Origin: JAJDZL01 sp965202615
Lineage (GTDB): Bacteria > Pseudomonadota > Gammaproteobacteria > Arenicellales > JAJDZL01
Direction: 5' to 3'
DNA length: 64,000 bases
Assembly: GCA_965202615.1 (NCBI GenBank)
Contig: OZ241837.1
Location: 1,240,001 to 1,304,000 of the forward strand
The position numbers and the translations under genes are program-made. Below the pieces are notes generated by a model. The model did no database searches and had not been told where the DNA came from. It was given only the letters and a program-made list of their open reading frames with translations. Positions 37,068 to 46,406 of the stretch are shown one piece after another; within the stretch, counting starts at the first letter, position 1, and every line of letters starts with the position of its first letter.

Positions 37068-37727
37068 TTATATTGCGATACTCAGGCGATATTGTGAATT
37101 CAATATTTGGCACTTTTCGGGTGAAAACAAGGAGTTGACGTCAGGTTGATCAAGAAACACAAAGCGACCTTCATGCCATGACAATTCTTCATCAAATCGA
37201 TGATCGCGTCAATCATAAGAAAGGGAACACCGCCAGGATCGAGTCCTGCCGCATGGATTTGGGTGTATCGGGGAGAACCATACGCAACAGTACCCCGGTA
37301 TTCCAGATCAGCAAACGGATTGCCTTCAAAAAATGTCCCCGGTTATTCCCGGTATGCCAGGAGTGGAGTGCGTAAGGTTCGCCGCCGGAAAGCAGTGCGG
37401 CGTGTTGTAAATGTCGGTCAATCCGACGGACTGTTTCCTTGTCACCTTCCAGCGCTGTAATCGCGGAATCATTTGCGTGCGCTGTTACGGGAGATTCAAT
37501 GATCAGAACACTTTCGTCATAGGCGTGCGTAGAGGATGAAGTCAAAAATCCCGAAACCATGAATTTTCCGAAAGATTATGTCAGTTGATCGGTTCGATAA
37601 TCATAACCGGAAATAGGTCCACGCAGAAATCCTTGCTCGGTTTCCTGTCTTCGCCCGAACTGATCTTGCCAACGAGACCGGTGCCATCGCGAGTCTCAAT
37701 CCGGTAGCATGACGCCGCACGGATTCG
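37068..37727 (-). pseudogene. M29/NicX-like pseudogene fragment, copy B
   Basis: Minus-strand fragments match the C-terminal 60 percent of the protein at 14430: YRIETRDGTGLVGKISSGED, VDLFPVMIIEPIN then a stop, THAYDESVLIIESPVTAHAN, and a stretch around GGEPYALHSWHTG, in shifting frames. The N-terminal part is missing because the duplicated block ends at about 37727. Confidence 0.85.
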
Positions 37728-38099
37728 GAGCACTATGCGATTAGAAACACCTCAGGGAAACAGTTGTTTCAACTCAGACCGGATGTTGTAATTGAGCCAC
37801 ACGGAAAGGGCGATTGCGTTGTGCTTGATACAAAGTGGAAGAGTCTAAATAAATCCGACGAAAAACGAGGCGTAGAACAGTCGGACATTTATCAGATGCT
37901 TGCTTACGGACGTTCCTACAATGCATTTCGAATTGTTCTGCTTTATCCATGGTATCAAGACTCAAATAAATAGCAAGGAATTGATTGTTACTGGGAAGTA
38001 GTTGGAAGCGACGAATTACCGCTTGAAATTGCGACGATCGATGTTCGAAAATCCGAGAATATCAAACAAAATCTGAGTCGTTTATTTGACCTCGAATGA
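37728..38099 (+). pseudogene. mcrC: C-terminal remnant of a second, different mcrC
   Basis: The frame upstream of 37764 and through it encodes GKQLFQLRPDVVIEP and VVLDTKWKSLNKSDE, the PD-(D/E)xK nuclease core of McrC (PD then D-x-K), followed by YQMLAYGRSY. A frameshift near 37970 is needed to continue into GIDCYWEVVGSDELP and the final stop at 38097-38099. It differs clearly from the mcrC at 5498, so it is a relic of another McrBC-type system. The N-terminal half is lost at the edge of block B. Confidence 0.82.
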
Positions 38100-38101
38100 T
38101 A

Positions 38102-38109
38102 ACTTTGTG
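38102..38109. repeat. Target-site duplication, left of IS copy 2
   Basis: ACTTTGTG here is repeated at 40503-40510, just outside the right end. The 8-bp length is that expected for IS66. Confidence 0.92.
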
Positions 38110-38229
38110 GTAACTACTCGGACGGGTAATTTTACTCGCCTTTCAGGTGTGGAGACTGAATCGACAGAAGTATGGATTTAATTGGCACTTGCAACCGTCA
38201 CCTGCACCAGCGAAGGCTTCAATGAGCGC

Positions 38230-38268
38230 TTGACATTTGCGGTCTAATCGCCTATTCTTACAGGCAGT
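38230..38268 (+). promoter_or_regulatory. IS promoter, copy 2
   Basis: TTGACA (38230-38235), a 17-bp spacer and TATTCT (38253-38258) match copy 1, although the spacer sequence differs. The inverted repeat over the -10 box is GCCTAT-TCTT-ACAGGC, with one arm base changed. Confidence 0.68.
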
Positions 38269-38290
38269 GAGCAACTGACAGGAGCGACCG

Positions 38291-38965
38291 ATGGGCAAGG
38301 CCTATCTTGGGTCCAAAGCAACCGCAGGTCTGTGCCAGCCATTGATCGGCATGATGCCCCCACATAATGTATACCTAGAATCACATTTGGGGGGTGGCTC
38401 GATTCTCAAGCGCAAGCCTCCGGCGATGCATAACATCGGCATTGATCTGGATGCGGCCGCCATTGCGGATTTCTCCTGCAACTATCCGGTTGAACTGATT
38501 CATGGGTGCTGCCATGAATATCTGAGCGGCCATGAGTTTGACAAGGATGCGCTGGTTTATTCCGACCCACCGTATCTGAAAAGCACCCGCAAGGCACCTG
38601 AGCGGTATCGGTACCGCTACGATTACGAAGAGGCGGATCATGTGGAGTTGCTTGAGATCTTGAAGTCGCTGCCGTGTCAGGTGATGGTGTCGGGCTATCG
38701 TTCTGCTTTGTATGATGGATTGTTGTCGGATTGGCGCCGTCTTGAGGTTCAGGTGATGAATCAGGCGGGGGTGGTGACAGAGGTGGTGTGGTACAACTTT
38801 GAGATTGACCGGCTGCACTGGTCGCGTCATGCGGGGGACAATCCGAATCACCGTCAGAATGTGAAGCGCAAGGCGCAGAACTGGGCGCGGCGCTATCAGG
38901 CGATGGGGCGTGCCGAGCGCGTGGCGGTGCTTGGCGCCATCATGTCGGTTGAGGCGGAGCGATGA
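38291..38965 (+). CDS. D12-class DNA adenine N6-methyltransferase carried by the IS, copy 2
   Basis: This 224-residue copy differs from the protein at 355 at about 8 positions. Motif I HLGGGS and the catalytic DPPY (92-95, preceded by Ser instead of Ala) are intact. Three of the changes cluster just before motif I, where the DNA is also unusually diverged. AGGAG precedes the ATG, and the stop overlaps the transposase start (ATGA). Retention of all motifs in both copies suggests the methyltransferase is under selection as part of the element. Confidence 0.87.
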   Translation: MGKAYLGSKATAGLCQPLIGMMPPHNVYLESHLGGGSILKRKPPAMHNIGIDLDAAAIADFSCNYPVELIHGCCHEYLSGHEFDKDALVYSDPPYLKSTRKAPERYRYRYDYEEADHVELLEILKSLPCQVMVSGYRSALYDGLLSDWRRLEVQVMNQAGVVTEVVWYNFEIDRLHWSRHAGDNPNHRQNVKRKAQNWARRYQAMGRAERVAVLGAIMSVEAER

Positions 38966-40455
38966 GCACGCCGGCGGCGATACAGAAGAATCTGGCTGAG
39001 CTGCAGGCTCAGTTTGAGCAGCTCAAGGACGCCGACGAGTTCAATGACAAGACGCTGCAGCTGTTTCAGTCGCTCATGTTGCTGCTCACCACAGTGGTGA
39101 TGCTGCTGGTTGAGAAGAAAACCCCGAAAAGCTCAGCCAACTCCGGGCTGCCGAGTTCCAAGTCGCCTGAGGACGATACGGCAAAATCAAGTGCCGGTTC
39201 CAAGGGCAAGGGACGCAAACACCCGCACAGCGAATGCGACAACACACAAACCAAGACGACCCGCGAGGTCTCTAAGGTGGAACACTGCGGCAACTGCGGT
39301 AAGGATTTAACCAGCGTGAAACCGCGTGGTCATGAGCGACGCACTCTGGTTGACATTGTGTTCGTCACCGAAGAACATCATATCGACGCTGAAATCAAGC
39401 GCTGTCCGGCCTGCGAGAGCATCACCCGCGGCACTTTTCCGGACACCATGCCAGGCCGCCTGCAGTATGGTGCTGGCATCGTGGCTTATGCGGTTCATTT
39501 GCTGATCTCGCAGATGATTGCGGTCAGGCGTACCGCGCAGTTGCTTAAGGTGATGACCGGGCGGCTGATCTCAGAGGCCACCTTGATGGCCTGGGTGATG
39601 CGGGTTCATCTGGCGCTGGCCGAATGGGAAGCGGCTGCGACTGAGAAGTTGCTGCAAATGCCGGTGATGCATGCGGATGAAACCTCGATTCGCATCAACA
39701 AGAAAAACCACTGGCTGCACAGTTATTCATCCGGCGACCTGATTGTGAAGTTCTGCCATCCCAAGCGTGGCACCGAGGCGATGGACGAGATCAACATCCT
39801 CCCGCGTTACGGTGCCGGGCGCAGCAAAGATGAAGACGAAGACGACGATGATAAAAAACCCGTGCTGGTCCATGACCGCTGGGCGAGTTATTTCAATTAC
39901 AAGAAGTGTGCGCATGCATTATGCGGCAGCCACTTGCTGCGCGATCTGCAGTTCGTCATTGATGCGCATGACCATTGCTGGGCTGTCAAGATGCAAGAGC
40001 TGCTCAAGGCAACGAACCGCGAGGTGGCTGACCGGGAACAAAAGAAACTCACCGATGAGCGCTTCAAAGAAGTGAAAAAAGAGTACCGGACGATTCTGAC
40101 GCAAGGCAAAGAGGAGTTGCCGGAGTTGCCGGAGCGGACTGGAAAACGCGGCCGCGCACCGAAGACTGCTGCGCACAATCTGCTGGAGGCTTTCGAAACC
40201 CATGAAGCTGAGATACTGAGGTTTGCCAAAAACGCGGCTTGTCCTATGACGAACAATCTCGCTGAAAGGTCAGTACGCGGTTCCAAAATCAAGCAAAAAG
40301 TCAGCGGCACTTTCCGCTCACCCGAATATGCCGCCGCTTACTGTCGCATCTCAAGCTATCTGCAATCAATGAACCTGATGGGCTACAACCCGTTAACTGC
40401 CATTCAAATCGCACTGCAAAACAAAGCCGCAGACATCCTCACTGACAGCGAATAA
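38962..40455 (+). CDS. IS66-family (ISBst12-like) DDE transposase, copy 2
   Basis: This 497-residue transposase has the same length as copy 1, with the zinc-finger cysteine pairs, acidic loop and catalytic residues in HADETS, VHDRWASY and NNLAERS all present. Differences from copy 1 cluster near residues 23-30, 137-170 and 335-375, giving a mosaic pattern. The frame is intact, so both element copies may be mobile. Confidence 0.93.
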   Translation: MSTPAAIQKNLAELQAQFEQLKDADEFNDKTLQLFQSLMLLLTTVVMLLVEKKTPKSSANSGLPSSKSPEDDTAKSSAGSKGKGRKHPHSECDNTQTKTTREVSKVEHCGNCGKDLTSVKPRGHERRTLVDIVFVTEEHHIDAEIKRCPACESITRGTFPDTMPGRLQYGAGIVAYAVHLLISQMIAVRRTAQLLKVMTGRLISEATLMAWVMRVHLALAEWEAAATEKLLQMPVMHADETSIRINKKNHWLHSYSSGDLIVKFCHPKRGTEAMDEINILPRYGAGRSKDEDEDDDDKKPVLVHDRWASYFNYKKCAHALCGSHLLRDLQFVIDAHDHCWAVKMQELLKATNREVADREQKKLTDERFKEVKKEYRTILTQGKEELPELPERTGKRGRAPKTAAHNLLEAFETHEAEILRFAKNAACPMTNNLAERSVRGSKIKQKVSGTFRSPEYAAAYCRISSYLQSMNLMGYNPLTAIQIALQNKAADILTDSE

Positions 40456-40510
40456 AATGCACCAACTACCGGACCGTTTACTCAAACCGTCCGAGTAGTT
40501 ACACTTTGTG

Positions 40511-41974
40511 ATGAAATTGTTCGTCTGTGAAGTCAGCGAGTTTATACTGCAACGAACAACTAACCGTAATTTGGAAATCGTGGAGAAAATTGGAAAAATA
40601 CTTCCTGCTGGATTGGGCGGTCTAACGACCTTTGTGACGAAACACACCGACAGAAGTCCACCCCAGTTTTTTGCCGGTCGAAAAGATATTATTTCCGACA
40701 TTGAAGATGCATGTTCATCTTGTTGGGAGTATCACAGCACAGGAAGTTCACAAGATGGAGCCACCACTCGACTAATTTATGGTGCACCGGGAGCTGGCAA
40801 GACTTCAACACTTGTACACTTACACGATGAGTGGGCGGAAGGGACATATATCACAAAAAATTCTGATGGAACAAAACGAAAAGGACCAGCGCCTTTGATG
40901 TTGTTCTCCGGAAGTGGTGCGATCATGGATTCTTTGGAAGATTTCTGTATGAATCTGGTGAACTTGGTAGAACCTGGAAGAGGTGACGAAATTTTCGCTA
41001 CGATTCATGAATCCATACGCGTGAGCGGAGGAATTGATGGACTCTTTGTAAGAGGCGAGACTGAATCTGAGAAGTTGAAACAACTCAGTGTAGTCAAAGC
41101 GGGATTGGAAGCAGTTAAGAAAGCTCTGCCGCACAAAAAATGGAAACGTCCAGTGGTAATTGGAGTAGACGAAGCACAGAACCTGAAAGGAGACAAACAT
41201 TCACCTGTTGGCAGACTGTTGCAACAGCTTCATACTGATAACCATAACTTACCAGTGATTGTGGTAATGGCTGGACTTTCTGATACCGTGCAGCGGGTTA
41301 AAGAATTGGGGCTGACTCGGTTATCCAGAGAACATCTGTACTCGCTTAACTGTCTTGACAGAGAGGAAACAGAAGATCTGAAAGAAGGCTTCTGTAAAAA
41401 TTTTCAGATTGACTTGGGCAAACAGGAAGCTCAGTTTGATCAAATGCTGTCCGCTACACACGGTTGGCCCTGTCACATTCAAAACTGTCTATATGCGTTC
41501 GCAAAGTACTATATCGAAGCCGAAGGTGACATCGACAAGGTTGACTTTTACTTGGTTGAGTTGGAAAGTCTACGACTTCGAACAGACTATTACTATGATC
41601 GGGTGAGTACAGAAATTTCCAATTCCGTAATGTTGTTGTCTTCGGTAATGGAACGATTGACAGATGCGATGTCACGTTGGGATGTGATTGAAATTATTGA
41701 GCAACAGTCAAGATTTGCAAAACGCCGAGCTGCAAAAATACCAGGAGGCATGACGGCTGAAGACTACTACAATCATCTCATACATCGTGGCGTGCTACAG
41801 CAGAGCAAGAACTATGCTGTTGACTGCCCGATTCCAAGTTTCAGACAATTTTTAATCAAGCTTCCAAATCGAGATAAGATCGCAGAACGCCACCGCGGCG
41901 TGTTTCACTACGAGACTCCGATTGACGTTGATTTCGATTATTTGTCGGATAGCCAAAGCAATATCCTCCATTGA
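40511..41974 (+). CDS. Orphan AAA ATPase (ORC/STAND-like), function unknown
   Basis: This protein of about 487 residues has one P-loop NTPase domain: Walker A GAPGAGKTST (about 91-100) and Walker B VVIGVDEAQN (about 215), the latter followed by a sensor-like VIVVMAGLSD stretch. The C-terminal half is helical with a possible winged helix. It lacks the DEINRGN signature, so it is not McrB. The ATG lies directly after the IS target duplication; before the insertion the gene would have started 11 bp after the mcrC remnant stop, so it may be coupled to that lost system. A defence role is inferred only from context. Confidence 0.7.
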   Translation: MKLFVCEVSEFILQRTTNRNLEIVEKIGKILPAGLGGLTTFVTKHTDRSPPQFFAGRKDIISDIEDACSSCWEYHSTGSSQDGATTRLIYGAPGAGKTSTLVHLHDEWAEGTYITKNSDGTKRKGPAPLMLFSGSGAIMDSLEDFCMNLVNLVEPGRGDEIFATIHESIRVSGGIDGLFVRGETESEKLKQLSVVKAGLEAVKKALPHKKWKRPVVIGVDEAQNLKGDKHSPVGRLLQQLHTDNHNLPVIVVMAGLSDTVQRVKELGLTRLSREHLYSLNCLDREETEDLKEGFCKNFQIDLGKQEAQFDQMLSATHGWPCHIQNCLYAFAKYYIEAEGDIDKVDFYLVELESLRLRTDYYYDRVSTEISNSVMLLSSVMERLTDAMSRWDVIEIIEQQSRFAKRRAAKIPGGMTAEDYYNHLIHRGVLQQSKNYAVDCPIPSFRQFLIKLPNRDKIAERHRGVFHYETPIDVDFDYLSDSQSNILH

Positions 41975-42054
41975 TCTGAAGCAGTCAACTTAGCATTTCT
42001 CATTGCAGTTCTGCCGCTACGCTACGGATCCAATAGTTCATTCCGCTTCCGTCT

Positions 42055-43296
42055 CTATTTCATCAACTTCCCAACTTCGGCTGCTACATCGTGTCCGGAT
42101 ATGTGAGCGCCTGCGACGGAAGCCCACATCGTAGGATGACAGGCTTCACCGGCGAAGAAAACTTTCTTTCCAACCGTCTCTCGTAATACCTCGCGAAACT
42201 GAAAGGCACCCGGTTTTGCAGAAGCATATGAACCGCGAGTATATGGATTGGTCAGCCATGTGGATGATGTTCCATTAATATATTGCTGCTTTGCATTGTT
42301 GCCGAAAATGTGCGCCAATTGACTCAACGCATAGTCAATTGAGACATCGGTTCCGTGCTGCGTCAATTCGCGCCCGGTATCACCACCGATGTCACAGAAC
42401 GCGAGATTCGTTCCACAAACATTTAACAACGCACCGAAACCATTGGACTGTTCGTCAGCCATGCGAATGACGTAGCTGTCAGGTTCGCCAAAGAAATCAC
42501 CGTCCTTCAGTTGCAACACAACATGCTCATAACAACCCATCGAAATTGAATGGAATGATTCGACTTTTCGCTGTGGCAATTTTGGCAAAAATTGGATTTT
42601 GTCAGCTGCAAGAACACCTGTCGATACGGTGACGATTGCGGCACGGGCTTGAATTGATCCGCGGGTAGTTTCTACTTTCACACCGCTTCCTGACCAGTCG
42701 ATCGCATTGACTTCCGTATTCAGAGAAACAGGAAGATTTGCGCCGTAGTGCGCGACCAGCGCACCAAATCCTTCCTTGCAAAACCAGTCAGTACTATCGA
42801 CCAGGGTTGAGACATCCAGTGTCGACAATTCGGCGACTTCTTTCGCCAGCACCCAGGGTCCAATGATGAACTCAATGGTTTTCTTGTTTGGGTCGTCAAT
42901 GGACTGCGCTGCTTCCTCAAGCGAAATATCGTGGCCTTGGCTTGCCGCTTTTTCTATAGCTGTTTCATAGTCTTCCCGCACCTTTGCAATCGACGAAAAT
43001 CCTTCGGGCTGTTCCTGATCTTTTCGGAACAGGTGGAATTTCTTGGGATCGGGATAGATGGCAAAACCATTCTGTTTGCCGTATTCCAGGTAGAAGTTGT
43101 CGGAATCGTAGTGCAGCCAGTGTGCGCCGACATCGTATGGGATTCCGAAGGTTTCCATATCCGTCCAGCAGCGGCCACCGATTCGGTTGGCAGCTTCAAC
43201 AACGGCAACACTAATTCCAAGTTGAATGAGTTTATGCGCAGCCGAAATTCCTGCTGCGCCAGCACCAACGACCACAACGTCAGGATGGCTGTTCAA
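42055..43296 (-). CDS. Flavin-containing monoamine oxidase-like protein
   Basis: This 413-residue FAD enzyme belongs to the amine oxidase family. It has the N-terminal Rossmann motif VVVGAGAAGISAAHKL (about 8-23), followed by the GGRCWTD segment, and a C-terminal FAD-contact region FFAGEACHPTMWASVAGAH. It oxidises primary or secondary amines to aldehydes with hydrogen peroxide release; the substrate is unknown. No signal peptide is visible. It stands alone between the orphan ATPase and gpmA and fits the amine theme of the region, though such enzymes are common. Confidence 0.87.
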   Translation of the reverse strand: MNSHPDVVVVGAGAAGISAAHKLIQLGISVAVVEAANRIGGRCWTDMETFGIPYDVGAHWLHYDSDNFYLEYGKQNGFAIYPDPKKFHLFRKDQEQPEGFSSIAKVREDYETAIEKAASQGHDISLEEAAQSIDDPNKKTIEFIIGPWVLAKEVAELSTLDVSTLVDSTDWFCKEGFGALVAHYGANLPVSLNTEVNAIDWSGSGVKVETTRGSIQARAAIVTVSTGVLAADKIQFLPKLPQRKVESFHSISMGCYEHVVLQLKDGDFFGEPDSYVIRMADEQSNGFGALLNVCGTNLAFCDIGGDTGRELTQHGTDVSIDYALSQLAHIFGNNAKQQYINGTSSTWLTNPYTRGSYASAKPGAFQFREVLRETVGKKVFFAGEACHPTMWASVAGAHISGHDVAAEVGKLMK

Positions 43297-43379
43297 TCGA
43301 GGTCCCCGTTGAATGAACTGATTCTGGGTCTTGCAACGATGGGCATCTCAGCGATTCCGGATGCCAAAGACACGGTTAT

Positions 43380-44129
43380 TCAGTGATTCTGAGCCGCGCT
43401 CTGATGCTTCACTTCGGATACTGCTTTGTCTAACGCGGACTGGTCCGCGAGATAGAAGTGCTCGATTGGCTTGAGATCATTGTCCAGTCGATAGACGAGC
43501 GGGATGCCGGTTGGTATGTTCAGGGAAGTGATATCTTCGTCGGAAATATTGTCCAGGTATTTCGCCAGCGCCCTTAAACTGTTGCCGTGCGCTACGATCA
43601 GCAACCGCTGCCCGCCAGTGATCAGCGGAACGATTGTGTCCTCCCAATAGTGCACAACCCTTTGATACGTGTCTTCCAGCGATTCGGTTGCCGGTACAGT
43701 CTCTAAAGACTGATACTTCGGATCAGTACGGTAGGAGTCAAGATCCTTTTCGTCCATTCTGGGAGGTCGAATCGCATATCCTCTTCGCCAGCGATGGACC
43801 TGTTCGGCACCATGGAGCTGCGTCATCTCGCTTTTGTTCAGCCCTTGCAACCCGCCGTAGTGCCGCTCGTTCAACTGCCAGTCATTCTGTATTGGAATCC
43901 ACATCTGGTCAAGTTCCTGCAATGCGATCCACAGGGTATGGATAGATCGCTTGAGAACGGAAGTCAATGCTCTATCAAACCGATAGTTTTCCGCCAGCAG
44001 CGCCTGACCGGCTAATCTAGCCTCTTCAATTCCGCGTTCCGACAGACCCACATCGGCCCAACCGGTGAAACGGTTTTCCATGTTCCACAAACTTTGTCCG
44101 TGGCGCAGCAGAACCAGCTTATGCGACAT
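43380..44129 (-). CDS. gpmA: 2,3-bisphosphoglycerate-dependent phosphoglycerate mutase
   Basis: This 249-residue glycolytic enzyme interconverts 3- and 2-phosphoglycerate. It has the histidine phosphatase motif LLRHGQSLWN with the phosphorylated His near residue 10, then NRFTGWADVGLSERG, and a second His in LLIVAHGNSLRAL. The start at 44129 (M-S-H-K-L-V) gives the usual length; a longer in-frame extension has no homology. It overlaps the rdgB stop by 11 bp and ends the rph-rdgB-gpmA operon. Confidence 0.95.
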   Translation of the reverse strand: MSHKLVLLRHGQSLWNMENRFTGWADVGLSERGIEEARLAGQALLAENYRFDRALTSVLKRSIHTLWIALQELDQMWIPIQNDWQLNERHYGGLQGLNKSEMTQLHGAEQVHRWRRGYAIRPPRMDEKDLDSYRTDPKYQSLETVPATESLEDTYQRVVHYWEDTIVPLITGGQRLLIVAHGNSLRALAKYLDNISDEDITSLNIPTGIPLVYRLDNDLKPIEHFYLADQSALDKAVSEVKHQSAAQNH

Positions 44130-44733
44130 CAGTCTCCACCAAATGCAATAATTTCTCAACCAGGCTGCGAAGTGCATTACCCCGATGGCTGATTTTGTTT
44201 TTTTCCTCGGGCGGAAGTTCCGCAAGCGTGCATCCTTTGTCTTCCAGCCAAACAACGGGGTCATAACCGAATCCAAAACTTCCTTGTGCACAATGATGAA
44301 TGACACCGTCCAATGTGCCCTGGGCAATCACCGGTGAAGGGTCGAGTTCGTGTCGCAAGTACACCATGGTGCACCGAAAACGGCAACTTCTGTCGCCTCC
44401 CTCCACACCATCCAGTTTGCCCAATAGTTTCTTGATGTTCTTCTCGTCATTTGAGTCCGGTCCCGAATAACGGGACGAAATCACCCCGGGCTCACCTCCG
44501 AGCGCGTCCACTTCCAATCCTGAATCGTCGGCGATGGCCGGCATCATGCAATGGGCTGCCGCGTGACGGGCTTTAATCAGGGCGTTTTCGACGAAAGTCG
44601 GCTTGTCTTCAACAGCCTCCTCAATTTCAAACGCGGACTGCGGCACAATCTCGATCGAGGTCGAGGCCAACATCCGGTTGATTTCGTCGATTTTGCCAGG
44701 GTTGCCACTGGCAAGAACAATCTGCTTTTTCAC
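44119..44733 (-). CDS. rdgB: XTP/dITP diphosphatase (non-canonical purine NTP pyrophosphatase)
   Basis: This 204-residue RdgB/HAM1-family enzyme removes ITP and XTP from the nucleotide pool. Family motifs are IVLASGNPGKIDEI at the N terminus, ENALIKARHAA, IADDSGLEVDALGG and GSFGFGYDPVV, plus a C-terminal KNKISHRGNAL. It overlaps rph by 4 bp upstream and gpmA by 11 bp downstream. The rph-rdgB pair is common in Gammaproteobacteria. Confidence 0.96.
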   Translation of the reverse strand: MKKQIVLASGNPGKIDEINRMLASTSIEIVPQSAFEIEEAVEDKPTFVENALIKARHAAAHCMMPAIADDSGLEVDALGGEPGVISSRYSGPDSNDEKNIKKLLGKLDGVEGGDRSCRFRCTMVYLRHELDPSPVIAQGTLDGVIHHCAQGSFGFGYDPVVWLEDKGCTLAELPPEEKNKISHRGNALRSLVEKLLHLVETDVA

Positions 44734-45449
44734 GCCGAAAGCGCCCGCTTTTGCAGTTCAATCAAATCAGCCACTCCTGTCTGCGCGAGTTTGGCCATTT
44801 CATTGAGTTCATCCACGGTGAAGACCTTGGCTTCTGCGGTACCTTGAACTTCGACCACCTCTCCGGTGTCCGTCATGACAAAATTCATGTCCGTTTGTGC
44901 AAACTGGTCTTCGCTGTAATCGAGGTCGAGAACAATTTCGTCATTCACCATGCCCACAGATACCGCGGCGATTTGACGCAAAACGGGTTCATCAGAAATC
45001 TTCCCGAAACTCGTCAGTTGATTGATAGCATCCACCAGCGCAACATATCCACCGGTGATTGATGCGCACCGGGTGCCGCCATCTGCCTGGAGCACGTCGC
45101 AATCTACGGTAATCGTTCGCTCCCCCAATTTCTCAAGTGCGACACAGGAGCGAAGACTTCGTCCGATCAGTCGCTGAATTTCAAGTGTGCGTCCGCCTTG
45201 ACGGCCCCGGGCGGCTTCCCGAGGGCTGCGGGTTTGTGTTGAACCTGGCAGCATACTGTATTCTCCGGTAATCCATCCCTGTTTTTGGCCCCGCAGGTGA
45301 AAAGGAACCCGATCTTCGCAGCTCGCCGTACACAAGACGATCGTGTTTCCGGTCTCGACCAATACCGACCCCAGCGCGTTCTTGGTAAAGCTGCGCGTGA
45401 TACGGGCAGGCCGGAGTTCATCATTTTTTCGTCCGTTTAAGCGTTCCAT
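44730..45449 (-). CDS. rph: Ribonuclease PH
   Basis: This phosphorolytic 3'-5' exoribonuclease of about 239 residues trims tRNA 3' ends. It has the RNase PH signatures LNGRKNDELRPARI at the start, GQKQGWITGEYSMLPGST, SPREAARGRQGGRTLEIQRL and CDVLQADGGTRCASITG. I chose ATG 45449, matching the usual N terminus; ten more in-frame residues could precede it. It is first in the operon with rdgB and gpmA and divergent from the dienelactone hydrolase gene. Confidence 0.95.
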   Translation of the reverse strand: MERLNGRKNDELRPARITRSFTKNALGSVLVETGNTIVLCTASCEDRVPFHLRGQKQGWITGEYSMLPGSTQTRSPREAARGRQGGRTLEIQRLIGRSLRSCVALEKLGERTITVDCDVLQADGGTRCASITGGYVALVDAINQLTSFGKISDEPVLRQIAAVSVGMVNDEIVLDLDYSEDQFAQTDMNFVMTDTGEVVEVQGTAEAKVFTVDELNEMAKLAQTGVADLIELQKRALSA

Positions 45450-45619
45450 CAGATTCGTATACGAGTGGGAAATTGACAATTATCAGTAGTAAAATCGTAT
45501 TTTACTCGGTGAATTTTTTGACACTTTGTGAATGTTTGTCACAAAATTCTCATAATCGAATTAGCACAATCAACTCAGCGAACACTTCGCGACTGAACGA
45601 CTGAATACTGGAGGACATC

Positions 45620-46378
45620 ATGACGAATCGAAGAAGCGCACTCAAAGTGATCGGCGGGGTTCCATTGGCCGTTGCAACGGTCGGCAAGGTTTCGGTCAGT
45701 TCCGCCAGTCAGGACAATGTATCCCTGGAATCATGGGCAAGCGATGAACCGCTAACGGGTTATTTCCTGGAACCGGACACGGAGCCGGCAGGTTCTGTGT
45801 TGCTGATTCACGAATGGTGGGGGCTGAACGATCAGATTCGCAGCGTTGTGCCGAAGTTTGCTGAAGCTGGTTATCTGTCACTCGCGGTTGATCTTTATCA
45901 TAAACAGGTCGCGGAATCACCGGAGAAAGCCCGGGAACTGATGCAGAATGTCCAGCCGGATGTTGCCACCGATACACTGGTCAGCTGGATTGATTGGCTT
46001 CGAGAACATCCAAAGTCCAATGGCAAGGTTGGAACAGTCGGCTGGTGCTTCGGCGGCGGCTGGTCCCTGAATGCATCGCTTGCAACACCGGTTGACGCGA
46101 CTGTGATCTATTACGGTCGCTGTGCGAAAAGTGCTGAGGAAGTATCACCTCTGCAAGGTCCTGTGATGGGACATTTCGCGACGCAGGACCAGTTTATCAA
46201 CCAGGAAATGGTTTCCGGATTCGAGAAGTCAATGGATGAAGCGGGCAAGCCCTACATCACCCATTGGTATGAGGCTGATCACGGATTTGCAAATCCGACA
46301 ACGACGCGTCACGACGCAGAAGACAGTATGCTTGCCTGGTCGAGAACACTCAATTTCTTTAACCAGCACCTGACTTGA
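45620..46378 (+). CDS. Dienelactone hydrolase-family protein, exported
   Basis: This 252-residue alpha/beta hydrolase has the nucleophile C143 in GTVGWCFGGGWS, with a likely Asp in HFATQDQFIN and the catalytic His in EADHGFANP. Dienelactone hydrolases open lactones in aromatic degradation, but many family members have other substrates. The N terminus (N-R-R-S-A-L-K-V, then a hydrophobic stretch) looks like a twin-arginine-type signal, so the protein is probably periplasmic. The ATG has a GGAGG site. It precedes moxR by 28 bp and may share its transcript, but is not functionally linked by evidence. Confidence 0.87.
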   Translation: MTNRRSALKVIGGVPLAVATVGKVSVSSASQDNVSLESWASDEPLTGYFLEPDTEPAGSVLLIHEWWGLNDQIRSVVPKFAEAGYLSLAVDLYHKQVAESPEKARELMQNVQPDVATDTLVSWIDWLREHPKSNGKVGTVGWCFGGGWSLNASLATPVDATVIYYGRCAKSAEEVSPLQGPVMGHFATQDQFINQEMVSGFEKSMDEAGKPYITHWYEADHGFANPTTTRHDAEDSMLAWSRTLNFFNQHLT

Positions 46379-46406
46379 TCGCTCGAAGCACTTACGGATT
46401 GCGAAC

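Larger units (their letters stand above)
30061..37727. repeat. Segmental duplication, block B (decaying copy)
   Basis: This is the diverged copy of 6910-15093, with the same gene order. The binding protein, both permeases and the CMD-like gene remain open. The mttB-like gene has a stop, a frameshift and a deletion, the ATPase gene has two in-frame stops, and the M29-like gene is truncated and broken. Similarity stops at CGGATTCGG, ending about 37727, where mcrC-remnant sequence begins. Confidence 0.88.
38110..40502 (+). mobile_element. IS66-family element with DNA methyltransferase passenger, copy 2
   Basis: It has the same 2393-bp length, 16-bp terminal inverted repeats, promoter and two coupled genes as copy 1, flanked by an 8-bp target duplication. 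Most of the sequence is nearly identical to copy 1, but short patches are much more diverged. It lies between an mcrC remnant and an AAA ATPase gene that would otherwise be 11 bp apart. Confidence 0.95.

Noticed and set aside
40511..41974. Orphan ATPase as a third McrB
   Set aside because: It lacks DEINRGN and the MNTADRS stretch that define the other two McrB motors.
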